A model generated the notes under the pieces. That model had not been told where the DNA came from and made no database searches. It saw only the letters and a list, made by a program, of their open reading frames with translations. Shown piece by piece: positions 35,933 to 45,771 of a stretch of DNA of 64,000 nucleotides. A program made the position numbers and the translations under genes. Positions within the stretch are counted from its first letter, which is position 1. The number at the start of each line of letters is the position of its first letter. The stretch comes from Rhodococcus sovatensis (GTDB taxonomy: Bacteria > Actinomycetota > Actinomycetes > Mycobacteriales > Mycobacteriaceae), in the NCBI RefSeq assembly GCF_037327425.1, contig NZ_CP147846.1:2914001-2978000 (forward strand), written 5' to 3'.

Positions 35933-36274
35933 TCACCGCATCCGCACACACGCTATACAGCGACGCGCGGCCGGTAGGGCTTCCAGTCGAGCGTCGGCTA
36001 TCGGTGAACCACACCGCTCGCACGTGCCGTATGTCCCCGACGCCACCCGCGCTGCGGCGGCGTCGAGCTCCCTGATCTCGTCTTCCGCATCTCGCGCGAG
36101 CGAGAGCACCGCTGCCCTCTCGAACGCGATGGTCGATCCCTCGGGGTCGTGTTCGTCGTCGTCGGTCGACCATCGGGAGCCCTCGACGATCGCCCGGAAC
36201 TGAGCTCGCAGCGACTCGAGCCGCGCGGCAACGAGAGCCCTCGACTCGGCGATTCGCGCGTTGTCACGGTTCAT
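35933..36274 (-). CDS. DksA/TraR-type zinc-finger protein
   Basis: This 113-residue protein starts at ATG 36274 (MNRDNARIAESRALVAARLE). A helical first half with acidic residues is followed by a C-terminal zinc finger with four cysteines in YGTCERCGSPIADARLEALP and ARRCIACVRMR (C-x2-C-x17-C-x2-C). Such proteins enter the RNA polymerase secondary channel or are short DksA relatives. The coiled-coil tip acidic pair is not clear, so an RNA polymerase role is inferred. It lies between esxT and rplM, where M. tuberculosis has nothing that I recall. Confidence 0.83.
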   Translation of the reverse strand: MNRDNARIAESRALVAARLESLRAQFRAIVEGSRWSTDDDEHDPEGSTIAFERAAVLSLARDAEDEIRELDAAAARVASGTYGTCERCGSPIADARLEALPAARRCIACVRMR

Positions 36275-36369
36275 GGACTCCAGTGAACAACGAATGTCTG
36301 ATGGCGGCAGCATTCGGCCCCAATGTCGATGGACACCGGGGCCGTGATGCACGTCGTGGGACGAGCCTT

Positions 36370-36663
36370 CTACGAGAAACGAGACCTGTTGAGCGCTTCC
36401 TGCTCCTGCATCCGCTGGTTGCCGGAGGTGACGGAGCCTATCAGGCTCTGCAGGACGCCGTTGAGCTCGGCCTGCGCCGCATTCCACTCGGCCTGCTTGA
36501 TCTGATACGCATCGGAGTCAGCGCCCTGCCAGGTTGCGACCAGGGGCTGGATAGTGGTCTTGACCTCGTCGAGCTTTTCGTTCAGTGACGACCACTTGGT
36601 CGTCATGCCACCGGCCAGATCGCCGATAGCCCCGAAGTTGTACTTGATTTCGCCGTTCATCAT
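36370..36663 (-). CDS. esxT: WXG100 protein, EsxT-like
   Basis: This 97-residue helical hairpin (96 if the second Met is used) has the WxG turn in VATWQGADSDAYQIKQAEW (about residues 43-61). The N-terminus IKYNFGAIGDLAGGM resembles mycobacterial EsxT (YNFDAIE). There is no C-terminal YxxxD/E, so it would be the carried partner of the EsxU-like protein. It lies 66 bases after it in the same direction. It is a predicted ESX-4 substrate, whose export depends on the EccC motor that is broken in this genome. Confidence 0.88.
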   Translation of the reverse strand: MMNGEIKYNFGAIGDLAGGMTTKWSSLNEKLDEVKTTIQPLVATWQGADSDAYQIKQAEWNAAQAELNGVLQSLIGSVTSGNQRMQEQEALNRSRFS

Positions 36664-36729
36664 CGATTCCTCACGTTTGTTCGGCCGACCTGTGTCGACT
36701 CAGGGACGTTCTGTGCTCTGATGACGCGA

Positions 36730-37038
36730 TCAGAGGTTCAGGCTGCTGCCGACGGTGTTCAGCTGCGCGACGTTGTCCTGCTCGGACTGGTCGTACTGCA
36801 CACCGCTCGTTTTGATCGACTCACCGATACCGGCGAGCGCGTTCTCCAACTTGAAAGCACTCGAATCCCAGCTGGTCATGACCTGGGCGAACGTCGTCGA
36901 CGCGGTTCCCTTCCAGATCCCCGAGGCCGCGAGATCGACGTCCGCGCGCAGCGCCCGCAACAAGCCGCCGATCTGCTCGCGCAAGCCGTCGACCTTTGCA
37001 GACACTGCGAGCATGGTCTGAATATCTGTTTCTGCCAT
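36730..37038 (-). CDS. esxU: WXG100 protein, EsxU-like
   Basis: This 102-residue helical hairpin starts at ATG 37038 with AAGGAG upstream. The WxG turn is in ASGIWKGTASTTFAQVMTSW (about 39-58), and the C-terminal helix has YDQSE, a YxxxE type VII export signal. It thus carries the signal for the heterodimer with the EsxT-like protein. It is named by position between the Rv3446c-like gene and esxT. Confidence 0.85.
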   Translation of the reverse strand: MAETDIQTMLAVSAKVDGLREQIGGLLRALRADVDLAASGIWKGTASTTFAQVMTSWDSSAFKLENALAGIGESIKTSGVQYDQSEQDNVAQLNTVGSSLNL

Positions 37039-37205
37039 GTCGACTCCTTCATGTTCTTCGGTTTCGAGCACTCGGGTGAATGCTCGGTCGAGGCCGGTTC
37101 ACCGCGGCGCACCTGCGGAACTCCCCCTACATCTGATTGGACGCATCCGCGTAGCGGTTCGGTTCCATCCAAAGCAAACATTCTCGAAATGCCTGCACCG
37201 GGCAC

Positions 37206-38846
37206 CTACGAACCGGCCACCGAAAGACTCTCGACGGCGTGCGCACAATCATCGTCGAGTACATGTTCCGATCCCATCGAGCTCTGACAGCCGATACTGA
37301 TCTGTAGACCGTCGTCGACGAAGACACGCCACTGAACTACCGAAGAATCGCCAGGTGACTCGACGTAGGAGATGCCGATACGCGCGCCGAAATCGGTGGC
37401 GCGCGTGAAATTTCCGATCGTGGACCTTTCGCCCCGAGCCACCAATTGCTCCTCGAGGTCGTCGGCGACGTCGTCGAACGTGACCGCCGGCTGGAGATCC
37501 ACAGTGGCAAGCACGATTCTGCGGTCGGGGTAGTCGGGTGGCACCAGCAGAAGTCGTCCGACTTCGGAACGTTCGGACCACGACGCCGGAATCTCCACGC
37601 TCGCCCTACCGAACGACGAACGCGCCATCGGAGGCGGGCCTACGTCGGTTTCTGACTCGATCGGCACGGACGGGTAAGGCTCATCGACATTCGTCGTCTC
37701 GAGATGACTCGGCCAATCGGAAGACGGCGCTGGAGGATCCGATGTGATCGCCGATGCGGCATCGGTCGACCGTGCGGGCATCGCGACGGGCGTCGAGGAA
37801 TTCGTGACGGAATCGAAGACCACGAATCCTCCGGCCGCCACCACCGCGACGGCCGCCACCACTCCTGCCAGGAGTATCGGAACACGGCGATCGGCGGACG
37901 GGTCCGGTGTGGGCGGGACTTCGGCGAGCCAGGCAGCGGCACGAGCAGGTCTGGGCGTTCCATCCGGCACCGCAGCGTCGTGAACAGCTGAAAGATCGTC
38001 CCGGCCGACCTCTTCGACCCCGCCACCCATCGAGCGGACCAGGTCGGGCCCTCGCAGACGATGCAATCGATGGGACCGGTCACGCAGCAGATCGGGAACA
38101 GTTGTGTGTCCGGTCGATTCGACGACGAACACCTCGATCGGACCGTTCCCGAGGAAAGCCGCCGCGCACGTCGTAACCCGCTCGTCGATGGAAGCGACGG
38201 TGTCGGCGTACGAATCAGCGCCCGCAAGGTCCCGGCTGCCCAGCGCAACCCACCGGCCGGAGCGCTCGTAGGGTTCCCCGGACCCGGACGACGCGTTGGC
38301 CGCTGCTCTCGACGTCAGAGCGCTGACGGTCGAACTCATCTCGTTCAGCTCGACGACGACGGCGCACGACGGCGCACGTTCGCCAGCTGACCTGACCGCT
38401 GCAGTCGCAGCGTCGACCACCGCCACTTCACGTGCAAGGGCGGACACCGCTCGGCGCATCACGCTCTGGCGACGGTCTCCCCAGAACGACGGGCAGACGA
38501 TCTCCAGCATGTCAACGGGCCCGTGTACGCCGGACCGTCCAAGAGAATCGGCGACCGTTCCGCAGAACACGTGCTCGGCCGGAACCGGAATGGAACCGAC
38601 CAGCACTTCCTCGTCGTCGATGAACGACCACGGAAATCGTTCGACTTCCGCTTCGTCCCGGTGCGACTCGCTGTCTGAATTCGAATCGTTCGGATCGAGC
38701 TCGCGCCCGAGAAAGACCAGGCTTCCGGCCTTCATCGACAACGCCGTCTCGAAACATCGAAGCGACCGACCCGAAGCCGATTCGACCAGAACCGACACCG
38801 AATCGTCGCCGAGGTGGACCGCGGCGTATGTAGCGGCCGAACTCAC
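37206..38846 (-). CDS. Type VII secretion-associated protein, Rv3446c family
   Basis: This 546-residue protein has an N-terminal cytoplasmic part (1-300) with an actin/Hsp70-like outline (AAVHLGDDSVSVLVESASGR; CAVVVELNEMSSTVSALTSR). One membrane helix lies at 322-345, then a Ser/Pro/Thr linker and an extracytoplasmic domain (about 400-540: RASVEIPASWSERSEVGRLL to the end), with two cysteines near the C-terminus able to pair. It is found in ESX-4 loci next to eccC in mycobacteria. The start overlaps the eccC stop by 4 bases, so its translation normally depends on eccC and may drop with the IS insertion. The molecular role is unknown. Confidence 0.85.
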   Translation of the reverse strand: MSSAATYAAVHLGDDSVSVLVESASGRSLRCFETALSMKAGSLVFLGRELDPNDSNSDSESHRDEAEVERFPWSFIDDEEVLVGSIPVPAEHVFCGTVADSLGRSGVHGPVDMLEIVCPSFWGDRRQSVMRRAVSALAREVAVVDAATAAVRSAGERAPSCAVVVELNEMSSTVSALTSRAAANASSGSGEPYERSGRWVALGSRDLAGADSYADTVASIDERVTTCAAAFLGNGPIEVFVVESTGHTTVPDLLRDRSHRLHRLRGPDLVRSMGGGVEEVGRDDLSAVHDAAVPDGTPRPARAAAWLAEVPPTPDPSADRRVPILLAGVVAAVAVVAAGGFVVFDSVTNSSTPVAMPARSTDAASAITSDPPAPSSDWPSHLETTNVDEPYPSVPIESETDVGPPPMARSSFGRASVEIPASWSERSEVGRLLLVPPDYPDRRIVLATVDLQPAVTFDDVADDLEEQLVARGERSTIGNFTRATDFGARIGISYVESPGDSSVVQWRVFVDDGLQISIGCQSSMGSEHVLDDDCAHAVESLSVAGS

Positions 38847-39589
38847 GTGGGCGACCAGGCGAGCTGAACCAAGGACTGCCCTCTCCTGTCGACGAGCACA
38901 CCTCGTCCAGGTGGCATCGGCGACGGCTTGACGGTACCGATCAGATTTCCCTCGTCACGGCTGCCGCTCATCACCAGCCCTGGAGACACCAGATCTCGCA
39001 TGCGCGAGATGATCTGGTCGTACATGGTTCGCGACGCACCGCCTGAACGGCGCGCGAGAACGAGATGCAGTCCGATGTCTCGGGCGTGGGGCAGGTAGTC
39101 GGCCAAGACGGCCAAGGGATTTCCCGACGCGGTCGCGACCAGGTCGTAGTCATCGACGATCACGAAGATCTCGGGACCGCTCCACCACGACCGTTCGCGA
39201 AGTTGTCGGGCGGTGACGTCTGGGCCAGGCATGCGTTCTGCAAGCTTCGACGCCAGTTCGTTCATCATCGTCGACAGAACCGGTTGCGACGCGGCGTAGC
39301 CGGCAAGGTGATCCGATTCGACCACACCGAGCATCGTCCGCCGATAGTCGGCGAGGATCAGCTTCACCTGAGTCGGTGTGTTGGCTGCTGTCAACGACGA
39401 GCAGATCGACGTGAGCAATGCGGTCTTTCCACATTCGGTATCCCCGAACACGATGAAGTGCGCCTGCTCCGCGAAATCGAGTGCAATCGGCTTCAATTCC
39501 GCTTCGTCGATACCGACGGGCACCCACAGTTCTGGCGTGGTCCCCCGCTGCCGTGGCCAACGCCCGGTCAACGTACGACGCAGTTCTTC
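38843..39589 (-). pseudogene. eccC: eccC, 3' part (third ATPase domain) cut off by IS21 element
   Basis: This is the C-terminal 248 codons of EccC4. It contains the third FtsK/SpoIIIE-type ATPase domain: IVFGDTECGKTALLTSICSS as Walker A and IFVIVDDYDLVATASGNPLA as Walker B region, ending at RGQSLVQLAWSPT. In other ESX systems the third domain binds the substrate signal. An in-frame GTG at 39649 inside the insertion element could start a fusion of about 268 residues, but no convincing ribosome binding site precedes it. The frame joins perfectly to the 5' part at 42249-45522 once the element and one target copy are removed. Confidence 0.93.
39583..39589. repeat. Target-site duplication of the IS21 element, left copy
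   Basis: GTTCTTC lies directly outside the left terminal repeat and is repeated at 42249-42255 on the right. Seven bases fits the 4-8 bp duplications of the IS21 family. Confidence 0.9.
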
Positions 39590-39755
39590 TGTCGTCTGCC
39601 ATGAGCATGGGACCAGCTTGACCTGATTTTGCCAGGGTGATGGGACCACCTGGATTGCCAGTTATGGGACCACCGGCGCGCCTTGCCGGTGGTCTCGTCG
39701 TTTGCTCGTTCGATCGTCTGTGACAGCACCAAGCACGTCACGGAGGTCGGTGAGC

Positions 39756-41387
39756 ATGGCTTTTCGGGAGATCAGTGTGAACGAAATCAGAGAAGTACTG
39801 CGGTTGTGGCTCGGGACGCCAGCATTGCCGGCTCCCGGTTCACGCAAGATCGCCGAGCATGCCGGGGTGGACCGTAAGACCGTCCGTCGGTACGTCGAGG
39901 CAGCCCAAGGAGGTGGCCTCAAGAGAACCGACACTGCCGCTGCGGTGAACGATGATCTCATCGCCGCGGTCGTCGATGCTGTCCGTCCCGACCGACCGCA
40001 CGGTCACGGCGCGGCATGGGAGCAGCTCGTGCCCCATGAAGAGCAGATCACCAAGTGGGTGGCAGGCGATGGTGAACAGAAGCCGCTCACTATCACCAAA
40101 ATCGAAGTGCTGCTTGCCCGTAAGGGCTGCGTGGTGCCGTATCGGACGTTGCACCGCTTCGCCACCGAGCGGTGCGGTTTCGGCCGCAAGAACCTGACGG
40201 TCCGCGTCGTCGACGGTGACCCGGGGATCGAATGCCAGGTCGACTTCGGCTACCTGGGGATGCTCACAGACCCCGAGGACGGTCGCGCTCGCAAGGTCCA
40301 CGCCCTGATTTTCACCGCGGTCTACAGCCGGCACATGTTCGTGTGGTTGACGTACTCGCAGACGTTGGTGGCGGTGATCGCCGGCTGCGAAGCAGCGTGG
40401 AAGTTCTTCGGCGGAGTCTTCGCGGTCCTGATCCCGGACAACCTCAAACCCGTTGTCAACGAGGCGGACCCGATCACTCCGCGATTCACCGATGGCTGGC
40501 TCGACTACAGCAATCATGTCGGGTTCATTACCGATCCAGCGCGGGTCCGGTCGCCGAAGGACAAACCGAGGGTCGAACGCACCGTGCAATACGTGCGCGG
40601 TAACTTCTGGGCCGGTGAACGATTCACCAGCCTCGCGCAAGCGCAGGAGGCGGTGGTCCGCTGGTGCGCCAGCACCGCGGGCATGCGCATTCACGGCACG
40701 ACCTGTGCACGGCCGCTGGAAGTGTTCGAGGACTTTGAACTGCCGGTATTGCTGCCGGTTCCGGCGGTCTACGACGTGCCGATCTTCAAGGACGTCAAGG
40801 TCCACCGCGATTTCCACGCCGAAGTCGCACGCGCGTTGTATTCGCTGCCGCAGCAGTGGATCGGATCGACCTTGTCGGTGCGCGCGGACACCGAACTGGT
40901 GAAGTTCTATCACCGCGGCACCCTGGTCAAGATTCACCCCCGTCAGCCTCCAGGTGGCCGCAGTACCGACCGCGACGATCTCCCCGAACACAAAACCGAC
41001 TACGCCTTGCGCGATGTCGCCTCACTCATCGCGAAATGCACCTCACACGGGCCGAACATCGGCATCTACGCCGAACGAATACTCGATGACCCACTGCCGT
41101 GGACGAGGATCCGCAGTGTCTACCGACTTCAAGGACTGGTCCGCCGCTACGGAGCCGAACGGGTGGAACAGGCCTGCGCGCTTTCGCTCGATCTCGATGT
41201 CGTCTCCGTCACCAAGATCGCCTCGATGCTCGAGCGCGCCACCGAATCCACCACGCCGGATCTACCGAAAGCAGTCGGACAATCATCAACGCGGTTCTCC
41301 CGCGATCCAACCGAATTTCGTTCTACTGCAACCACTTCACTGTCCGTCGTAGACGGCAGCACCGCACCTTCGGAGGGACGCCCATGA
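39756..41387 (+). CDS. istA: IS21-family transposase IstA
   Basis: This 543-residue DDE transposase starts at ATG 39756 with CGGAGG upstream. An N-terminal helix-turn-helix (about 20-48: GSRKIAEHAGVDRKTVRRYV) precedes the catalytic rve domain with D163 (CQVDFGYLG), D228 (LIPDNLKPVV) and E274 (KPRVERTVQYVRGNF). The C-terminal domain is full length. The triad is intact, so the protein should be active. The stop overlaps the istB start (ATGA). Confidence 0.96.
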   Translation: MAFREISVNEIREVLRLWLGTPALPAPGSRKIAEHAGVDRKTVRRYVEAAQGGGLKRTDTAAAVNDDLIAAVVDAVRPDRPHGHGAAWEQLVPHEEQITKWVAGDGEQKPLTITKIEVLLARKGCVVPYRTLHRFATERCGFGRKNLTVRVVDGDPGIECQVDFGYLGMLTDPEDGRARKVHALIFTAVYSRHMFVWLTYSQTLVAVIAGCEAAWKFFGGVFAVLIPDNLKPVVNEADPITPRFTDGWLDYSNHVGFITDPARVRSPKDKPRVERTVQYVRGNFWAGERFTSLAQAQEAVVRWCASTAGMRIHGTTCARPLEVFEDFELPVLLPVPAVYDVPIFKDVKVHRDFHAEVARALYSLPQQWIGSTLSVRADTELVKFYHRGTLVKIHPRQPPGGRSTDRDDLPEHKTDYALRDVASLIAKCTSHGPNIGIYAERILDDPLPWTRIRSVYRLQGLVRRYGAERVEQACALSLDLDVVSVTKIASMLERATESTTPDLPKAVGQSSTRFSRDPTEFRSTATTSLSVVDGSTAPSEGRP

Positions 41388-42187
41388 CCACCACTCGCAC
41401 CGCAGGCACGACCGAACCGGTCGGCACCGACCTCGTCCGACTACTCAAAGCCCTCAAACTCGGCGCGCTCGCCGACACCTTGCCCGAACGCGCTGCTCTG
41501 GCCCGCCAACACAAGCTCAGTCACATCGGATTCCTCGAAGTACTCCTTGCCGACGAAGTGAATCGCCGCGACTCCCGTTCGGCGATGCTACGGGCGACCA
41601 AGGCGGGGCTCGATCCGGCGATGGCCTTCGATTCCTGGAACGCACTCGACGATCTCCGGTACGACCGGACACTGCTCGGCGATCTGACGTCACTGCGCTT
41701 TCTCGATGCCCACCAGTCCGCGATCATCCTCGGGCCGGTCGGGGTCGGCAAAACTCATCTGGCAACAGCATTGGGACACATGGCAATCCGAAGACGACAC
41801 AGTGTGCTGTTCGCTCGATCGGACAAACTGTTCACCAGGCTACGAGCAGCGCGACTCGACAACACCGTCGACGCCGAAATCCGGCGACTGACCGCAATCG
41901 AAGTCCTGATCATCGACGACTTCGCGCTGCGACCACTCGACGCCACCGAGACCAGCGACTTCTACGAACTGATCGTCGAGCGCCACCGGAAGAAAACCAC
42001 GATCGTCACCTCGAACCGCGAGCCATCAGAGTGGCTGACCATGACCGCCGACACCCTCCTCGCCCAGTCAGCCATCGACCGACTGACCTCCGCTGCGCAC
42101 ACCCTCATCATCGAAGGACCGTCCTACCGCCAACGCACCCGCCCCGGAACAGTTGACGAAAACACCGACAACACGCATCCTCAATAA
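41384..42187 (+). CDS. istB: IS21-family helper ATPase IstB
   Basis: This 267-residue AAA+ protein is related to DnaC. Walker A is GPVGVGKT (117-124), Walker B VLIIDDFAL (about 173-181), with a sensor region TSNREPSEW. A GGAGGG site precedes ATG 41384. It assembles on target DNA and directs IstA. It is intact at the usual length. Confidence 0.96.
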   Translation: MTTTRTAGTTEPVGTDLVRLLKALKLGALADTLPERAALARQHKLSHIGFLEVLLADEVNRRDSRSAMLRATKAGLDPAMAFDSWNALDDLRYDRTLLGDLTSLRFLDAHQSAIILGPVGVGKTHLATALGHMAIRRRHSVLFARSDKLFTRLRAARLDNTVDAEIRRLTAIEVLIIDDFALRPLDATETSDFYELIVERHRKKTTIVTSNREPSEWLTMTADTLLAQSAIDRLTSAAHTLIIEGPSYRQRTRPGTVDENTDNTHPQ

Positions 42188-42248
42188 CGCGCCACGGTGG
42201 TCCCTACCCTCTGGCAATCAGGTGGTCCCATCAACCTGGCAAGCGACA

Positions 42249-42255
42249 GTTCTTC
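42249..42255. repeat. Target-site duplication of the IS21 element, right copy
   Basis: GTTCTTC lies directly outside the right terminal repeat and is identical to 39583-39589. On the coding strand of eccC it reads GAAGAAC. Confidence 0.9.
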
Positions 42256-45200
42256 CAATGGCAAGCTGTCCGGGAGCATCCGTACCTTCGGTGCGGATCG
42301 GCCGGCATAGCGCGCCACTATCAGCGACACAGCCGCCTGAATACCAGCTCCGAGATCAGGGGTAGACGGCGCATCGTCGAGTCTGGGGAGCCCTATCAAC
42401 AGGTGTAGGCCGTCCTTGGTGATTCCTCGACCGGGCCGGTTCTCGGGCACCCGTGCGGCTTTCGCACGCCCGAATTCCGAGTCCGACGCGTCCCCGAGCT
42501 TCAGTTCGACCCGAGTGCCGATGAGATCTTTGGTGGCGGGGCGTATTTCGGCCCATCTGGATGCCGTGACCAGTAGATGAACGCCGTACGACAGCCCTTG
42601 TGCAGCCAGCGCTGCAAGTTGAGGCTCGAGTGACTCGAAATCGCTTCGGATGCTGCCCCATCCGTCCACGACGAGAAAGACGTCGCCGAAGTTGTCCTCG
42701 TCGTCGGTCCGAGACTCGGCTTTCCGTCGACGAAAATCCGCCATCGAGTCGATACCGCGCTGACGGAACAGTCGCTCCCGCCGTCCGATCACGGCGGTCA
42801 CTTCCGCGACTGTCCGACGGACCGTGTCGACGTCCAGTCGGCTTGCTACAGACCCCACGTGCGGCAGGTCGGTGAGCCCGTTCAGAGTGCCTCCACCGAA
42901 GTCGAGGCAGTAGAACTGAACCTGCTCCGGCGTATGCGTCGAGGCCAGCGACATGATCAAAGTCCGCAGCGCCGTGGACTTTCCGGATTGCGGTCCCCCC
43001 ACGATCGCCAGGTGCCCCTGCGCCGCGGACAAATCGATCTGCAGGAGTTCACGTCGTTGATCGAAGGGGCGGTCGACGATGCCGATCGGGACTCGTAACG
43101 TCGAAGCTCGCGGCTCGCCTGGTGAAGCGGTGCCGTCGGACAGAAGACGATCGAGTGTCGGAGACCGATCGAGTGGTGGCAGCCATACGTCGTGCGCAGG
43201 TGTTCCGTGACCACGGACGCGCTCGACGACGACATCGAGAACGGTGCGGCCGTCCTGTCGATCCTCCCGGTCACGTTCGGCGGGCGGTTGCGCACCGGAC
43301 GATTCATCCGGAGCACTCCCTTCGCGGACGGGGATGTCCGGGACCGTCGGCACGGGGAAGGCGGCGAACACCCGCGGCCGGATGTCCACCACTGAGTGCC
43401 GAGTGCCGGCCACCCTCGTACGCGGCCGAACGTATGGACCCGACACGTACGAGGCCGCGAATCTCATGATCTCGGCCGAATCACACTTGAGGTATCCAGC
43501 ACCGGGTTGCGCAGGGAGGTGGTATGCGTCTGGAACTCCGAGGACTGTTCGAGACTCGTTGGCCGAGAATGTCTTCAGGCCGATTCGGTAGGACAGATGA
43601 CTGTCCAGACCGCGGAGCTTGCCCTCTTCGAGTCGTTGGCTCGCCAATAGAAGATGCATGTGCAGCGAGCGCCCCAGACGCCCGATCGCTACGAACAGGT
43701 CGGCGAAATCCGGTTGTTGACTCAGCAATTCGGAGAACTCGTCGACGACGATGAACAACGCAGGCATCGGCGCCAGCGCAGCCCCAGCCGCCCGCGCCTT
43801 CTCGTAGTCGGTCACATTCGCAAAGTTGCCCGCGTCGCGAAGCACCTCCTGACGACGATTCATCTCACCGGCGAGTGCATCCTTCATCCTGTCGACCAGG
43901 GCGAGATCGTCGGACAGGTTCGTGATGACGGCGGCGACGTGCGGAGCGTCTTCCAGGCCAGCGAACGTCGCACCACCCTTGAAGTCGACGAGAACCAGAT
44001 TGAGCTGGTCCGGCCCGTGCGTCGCCACCAACCCGAGCACGAGCGTTCGAAGGAATTCGGACTTTCCGGATCCGGTCGCGCCGATACAGAGGCCATGGGG
44101 CCCCATGCCGTTTTCCGCCGATTCCTTGAGATCGATCTCCACCGCACTCCCGTCCGGCGCGACTCCGATCGGGACCCGCAAACGATCTCGTCCGCGCCTC
44201 GGCGTCCACACCTGCATCGGATCGAACGCTCCGACATCGGCGATGGCGAGGAGATGGTTCCAGCTGGAGATCGACTCTGCATCGCTCACCGACGAGTCGA
44301 CGCCTGAGTGCAAGGTAGTTCGGAACGGAGACAGGCGACGTGCCACGGTCTCGGCGTTCGCGACGCTCATCGAGTCGGCGTTGCCGAAGACCTCGACATT
44401 GGGGCCGCTGAGCGCGCCTATCGTCCCGTTGTCGGTGAACAGTCGTAGACCGCGAGTCGACGCGAGCGAGGTCGCGAAGTCGGACAGGTCCACGACGGTG
44501 ACCGATTCGAGCCCGGTGCGAATCACGTCGGTGCCGCTGTTGTCGAGCAGGCCTCCGTCCACGACGATGACCAGGTGCGGCACTCCGGGGGTGGGCGGAG
44601 CGCCTCGAGTGAATCTGTTTCGTAGCGAGAGGTGTTCGCCGAGAGCGCTTTCCAGCTCCAGAAACGAACCGTAGATCATTCGAGCGCTGCCGACTCCGTC
44701 GGTGAGCAGATCGTGCTGGGTGTGCGGTAGCCACTTCGTCCAGTCCCAGTGCATCACCGTGTCCGGCCCGCACACCACGGCGAGCCTGACCTGGTCCGGG
44801 TCGTGAAAAGTGCACAGTGACGCCAACATCGCGCGCACCGTCGCGCGGGCCGCATCACGGTCCCCCGCGATCGAAATTGCAGCGAATCCACGCAACGACA
44901 CGGCGGTCGGCAGATCACCCACTACCGAATGCGCACGCACGAACCGCCTCAGCGACACAGCCGATACCGGTTCCAGTTCTTCGACCGGGCCGGTCTCGGG
45001 TGGGACCAGTCGCGTCGCGAGGCGTTGCGCTCCGCGAGCGATTCGAACGTGGCAGAAGTCGGGATCTGCTCCCCGGCGCTCCCACATTCGGTAGCTGCCG
45101 GCGTAGGACCACAGAACGCCGGGTTCCGGGTGTGACCATTCCGAGGCTGCTCGCTGGCTCGCCGAGGTGACACCGACGTCCTTGCGCAACTGATCCAGGT

Positions 45201-45522
45201 ATCGCAGGTAGTCCTTGCGGTCCTCGTTGGCCTCCGCTGTCCGGGCTCCGCCGCCTTTGCCGCCGCCCGCCACCATTCCCAGCATCGACACCAGCATCAT
45301 CGCCGGGAACATCAGCATCATCGGGTTCGCAGCCATGCCCGAGGTGAACATCAACGCAACCATGCCGACCATCGCCGCAACCATGACGACCGGCATCAGC
45401 TTCATCATCAAGTTGCCGGGAACGATCCGCGGAATTTCCGGTGGAGCTTGGAGCGCCACCTCGCCACCCGGTGTTCGAGGGACTCCTCGACGTGCACCGC
45501 GGACGAACCGAACGGTACTCAC
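42249..45522 (-). pseudogene. eccC: eccC, 5' part (membrane region and first two ATPase domains)
   Basis: These are the first 1091 codons of the ESX-4 motor ATPase. Two membrane helices lie at about 40-60 and 68-86. Domain 1 has Walker A GATGSGKS (481-488) and Walker B IVVDE (591-595). Domain 2 has GGPQSGKS (842-849). After residue 1091 the frame runs about 22 codons into the IS and stops at 42181. With the 3' part the restored gene is 4014 bases (1337 residues), the normal EccC length. The start is GTG 45522. A truncated D1-D2 protein may still be made, but without domain 3. Confidence 0.95.
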
Positions 45523-45771
45523 ACTGCTTCTGCAATCACGCGATCTTCAGCCCCCGCCAATCGGTATCCCCCATTACCGCTGACACACCCATTCCCAGGC
45601 GAGTGTGTCTTCGCCGCGAAGGCTAACGCATCGAGGCGAGCTCGGCCAGCCTCGACTTCGACCCGCGACGGAATAGCCCGGGATCCACATCGGTTGGAAA
45701 AAGACGAGCGCACTGTGCTCGTCGAACCGAAAATTACGCTCGATTCTCGAACCGAAAGGCTGGCATCCACC

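Larger units (their letters stand above)
39590..42248 (+). mobile_element. Complete IS21-family insertion sequence inside eccC
   Basis: This 2659-bp element begins TGTCG and ends CGACA. The 26-bp ends (39590-39615 and 42223-42248) match at 20 of 26 positions as inverted repeats, and both share TGCCA and ATGGGACCA blocks. Further internal copies of the ATGGGACCACC and TTGCCAG blocks lie inside each end (left to about 39675, right from about 42193), the multiple transposase-binding sites typical of IS21. It carries intact istA and istB with an ATGA overlap. The element is oriented opposite to eccC. Intact genes, ends and duplication point to a recent insertion. Confidence 0.95.

Noticed and set aside
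38843..39649. The C-terminal EccC piece as an independent FtsK-like gene
   Set aside because: It joins the 5' part in frame exactly when the IS and one target copy are removed, so it is a fragment of eccC.
39628..42240. IS ends placed at the TTGCCAGG blocks
   Set aside because: Those blocks are internal repeats. Only ends at 39590 and 42248 give both TG...CA termini and flanking identical 7-mers.
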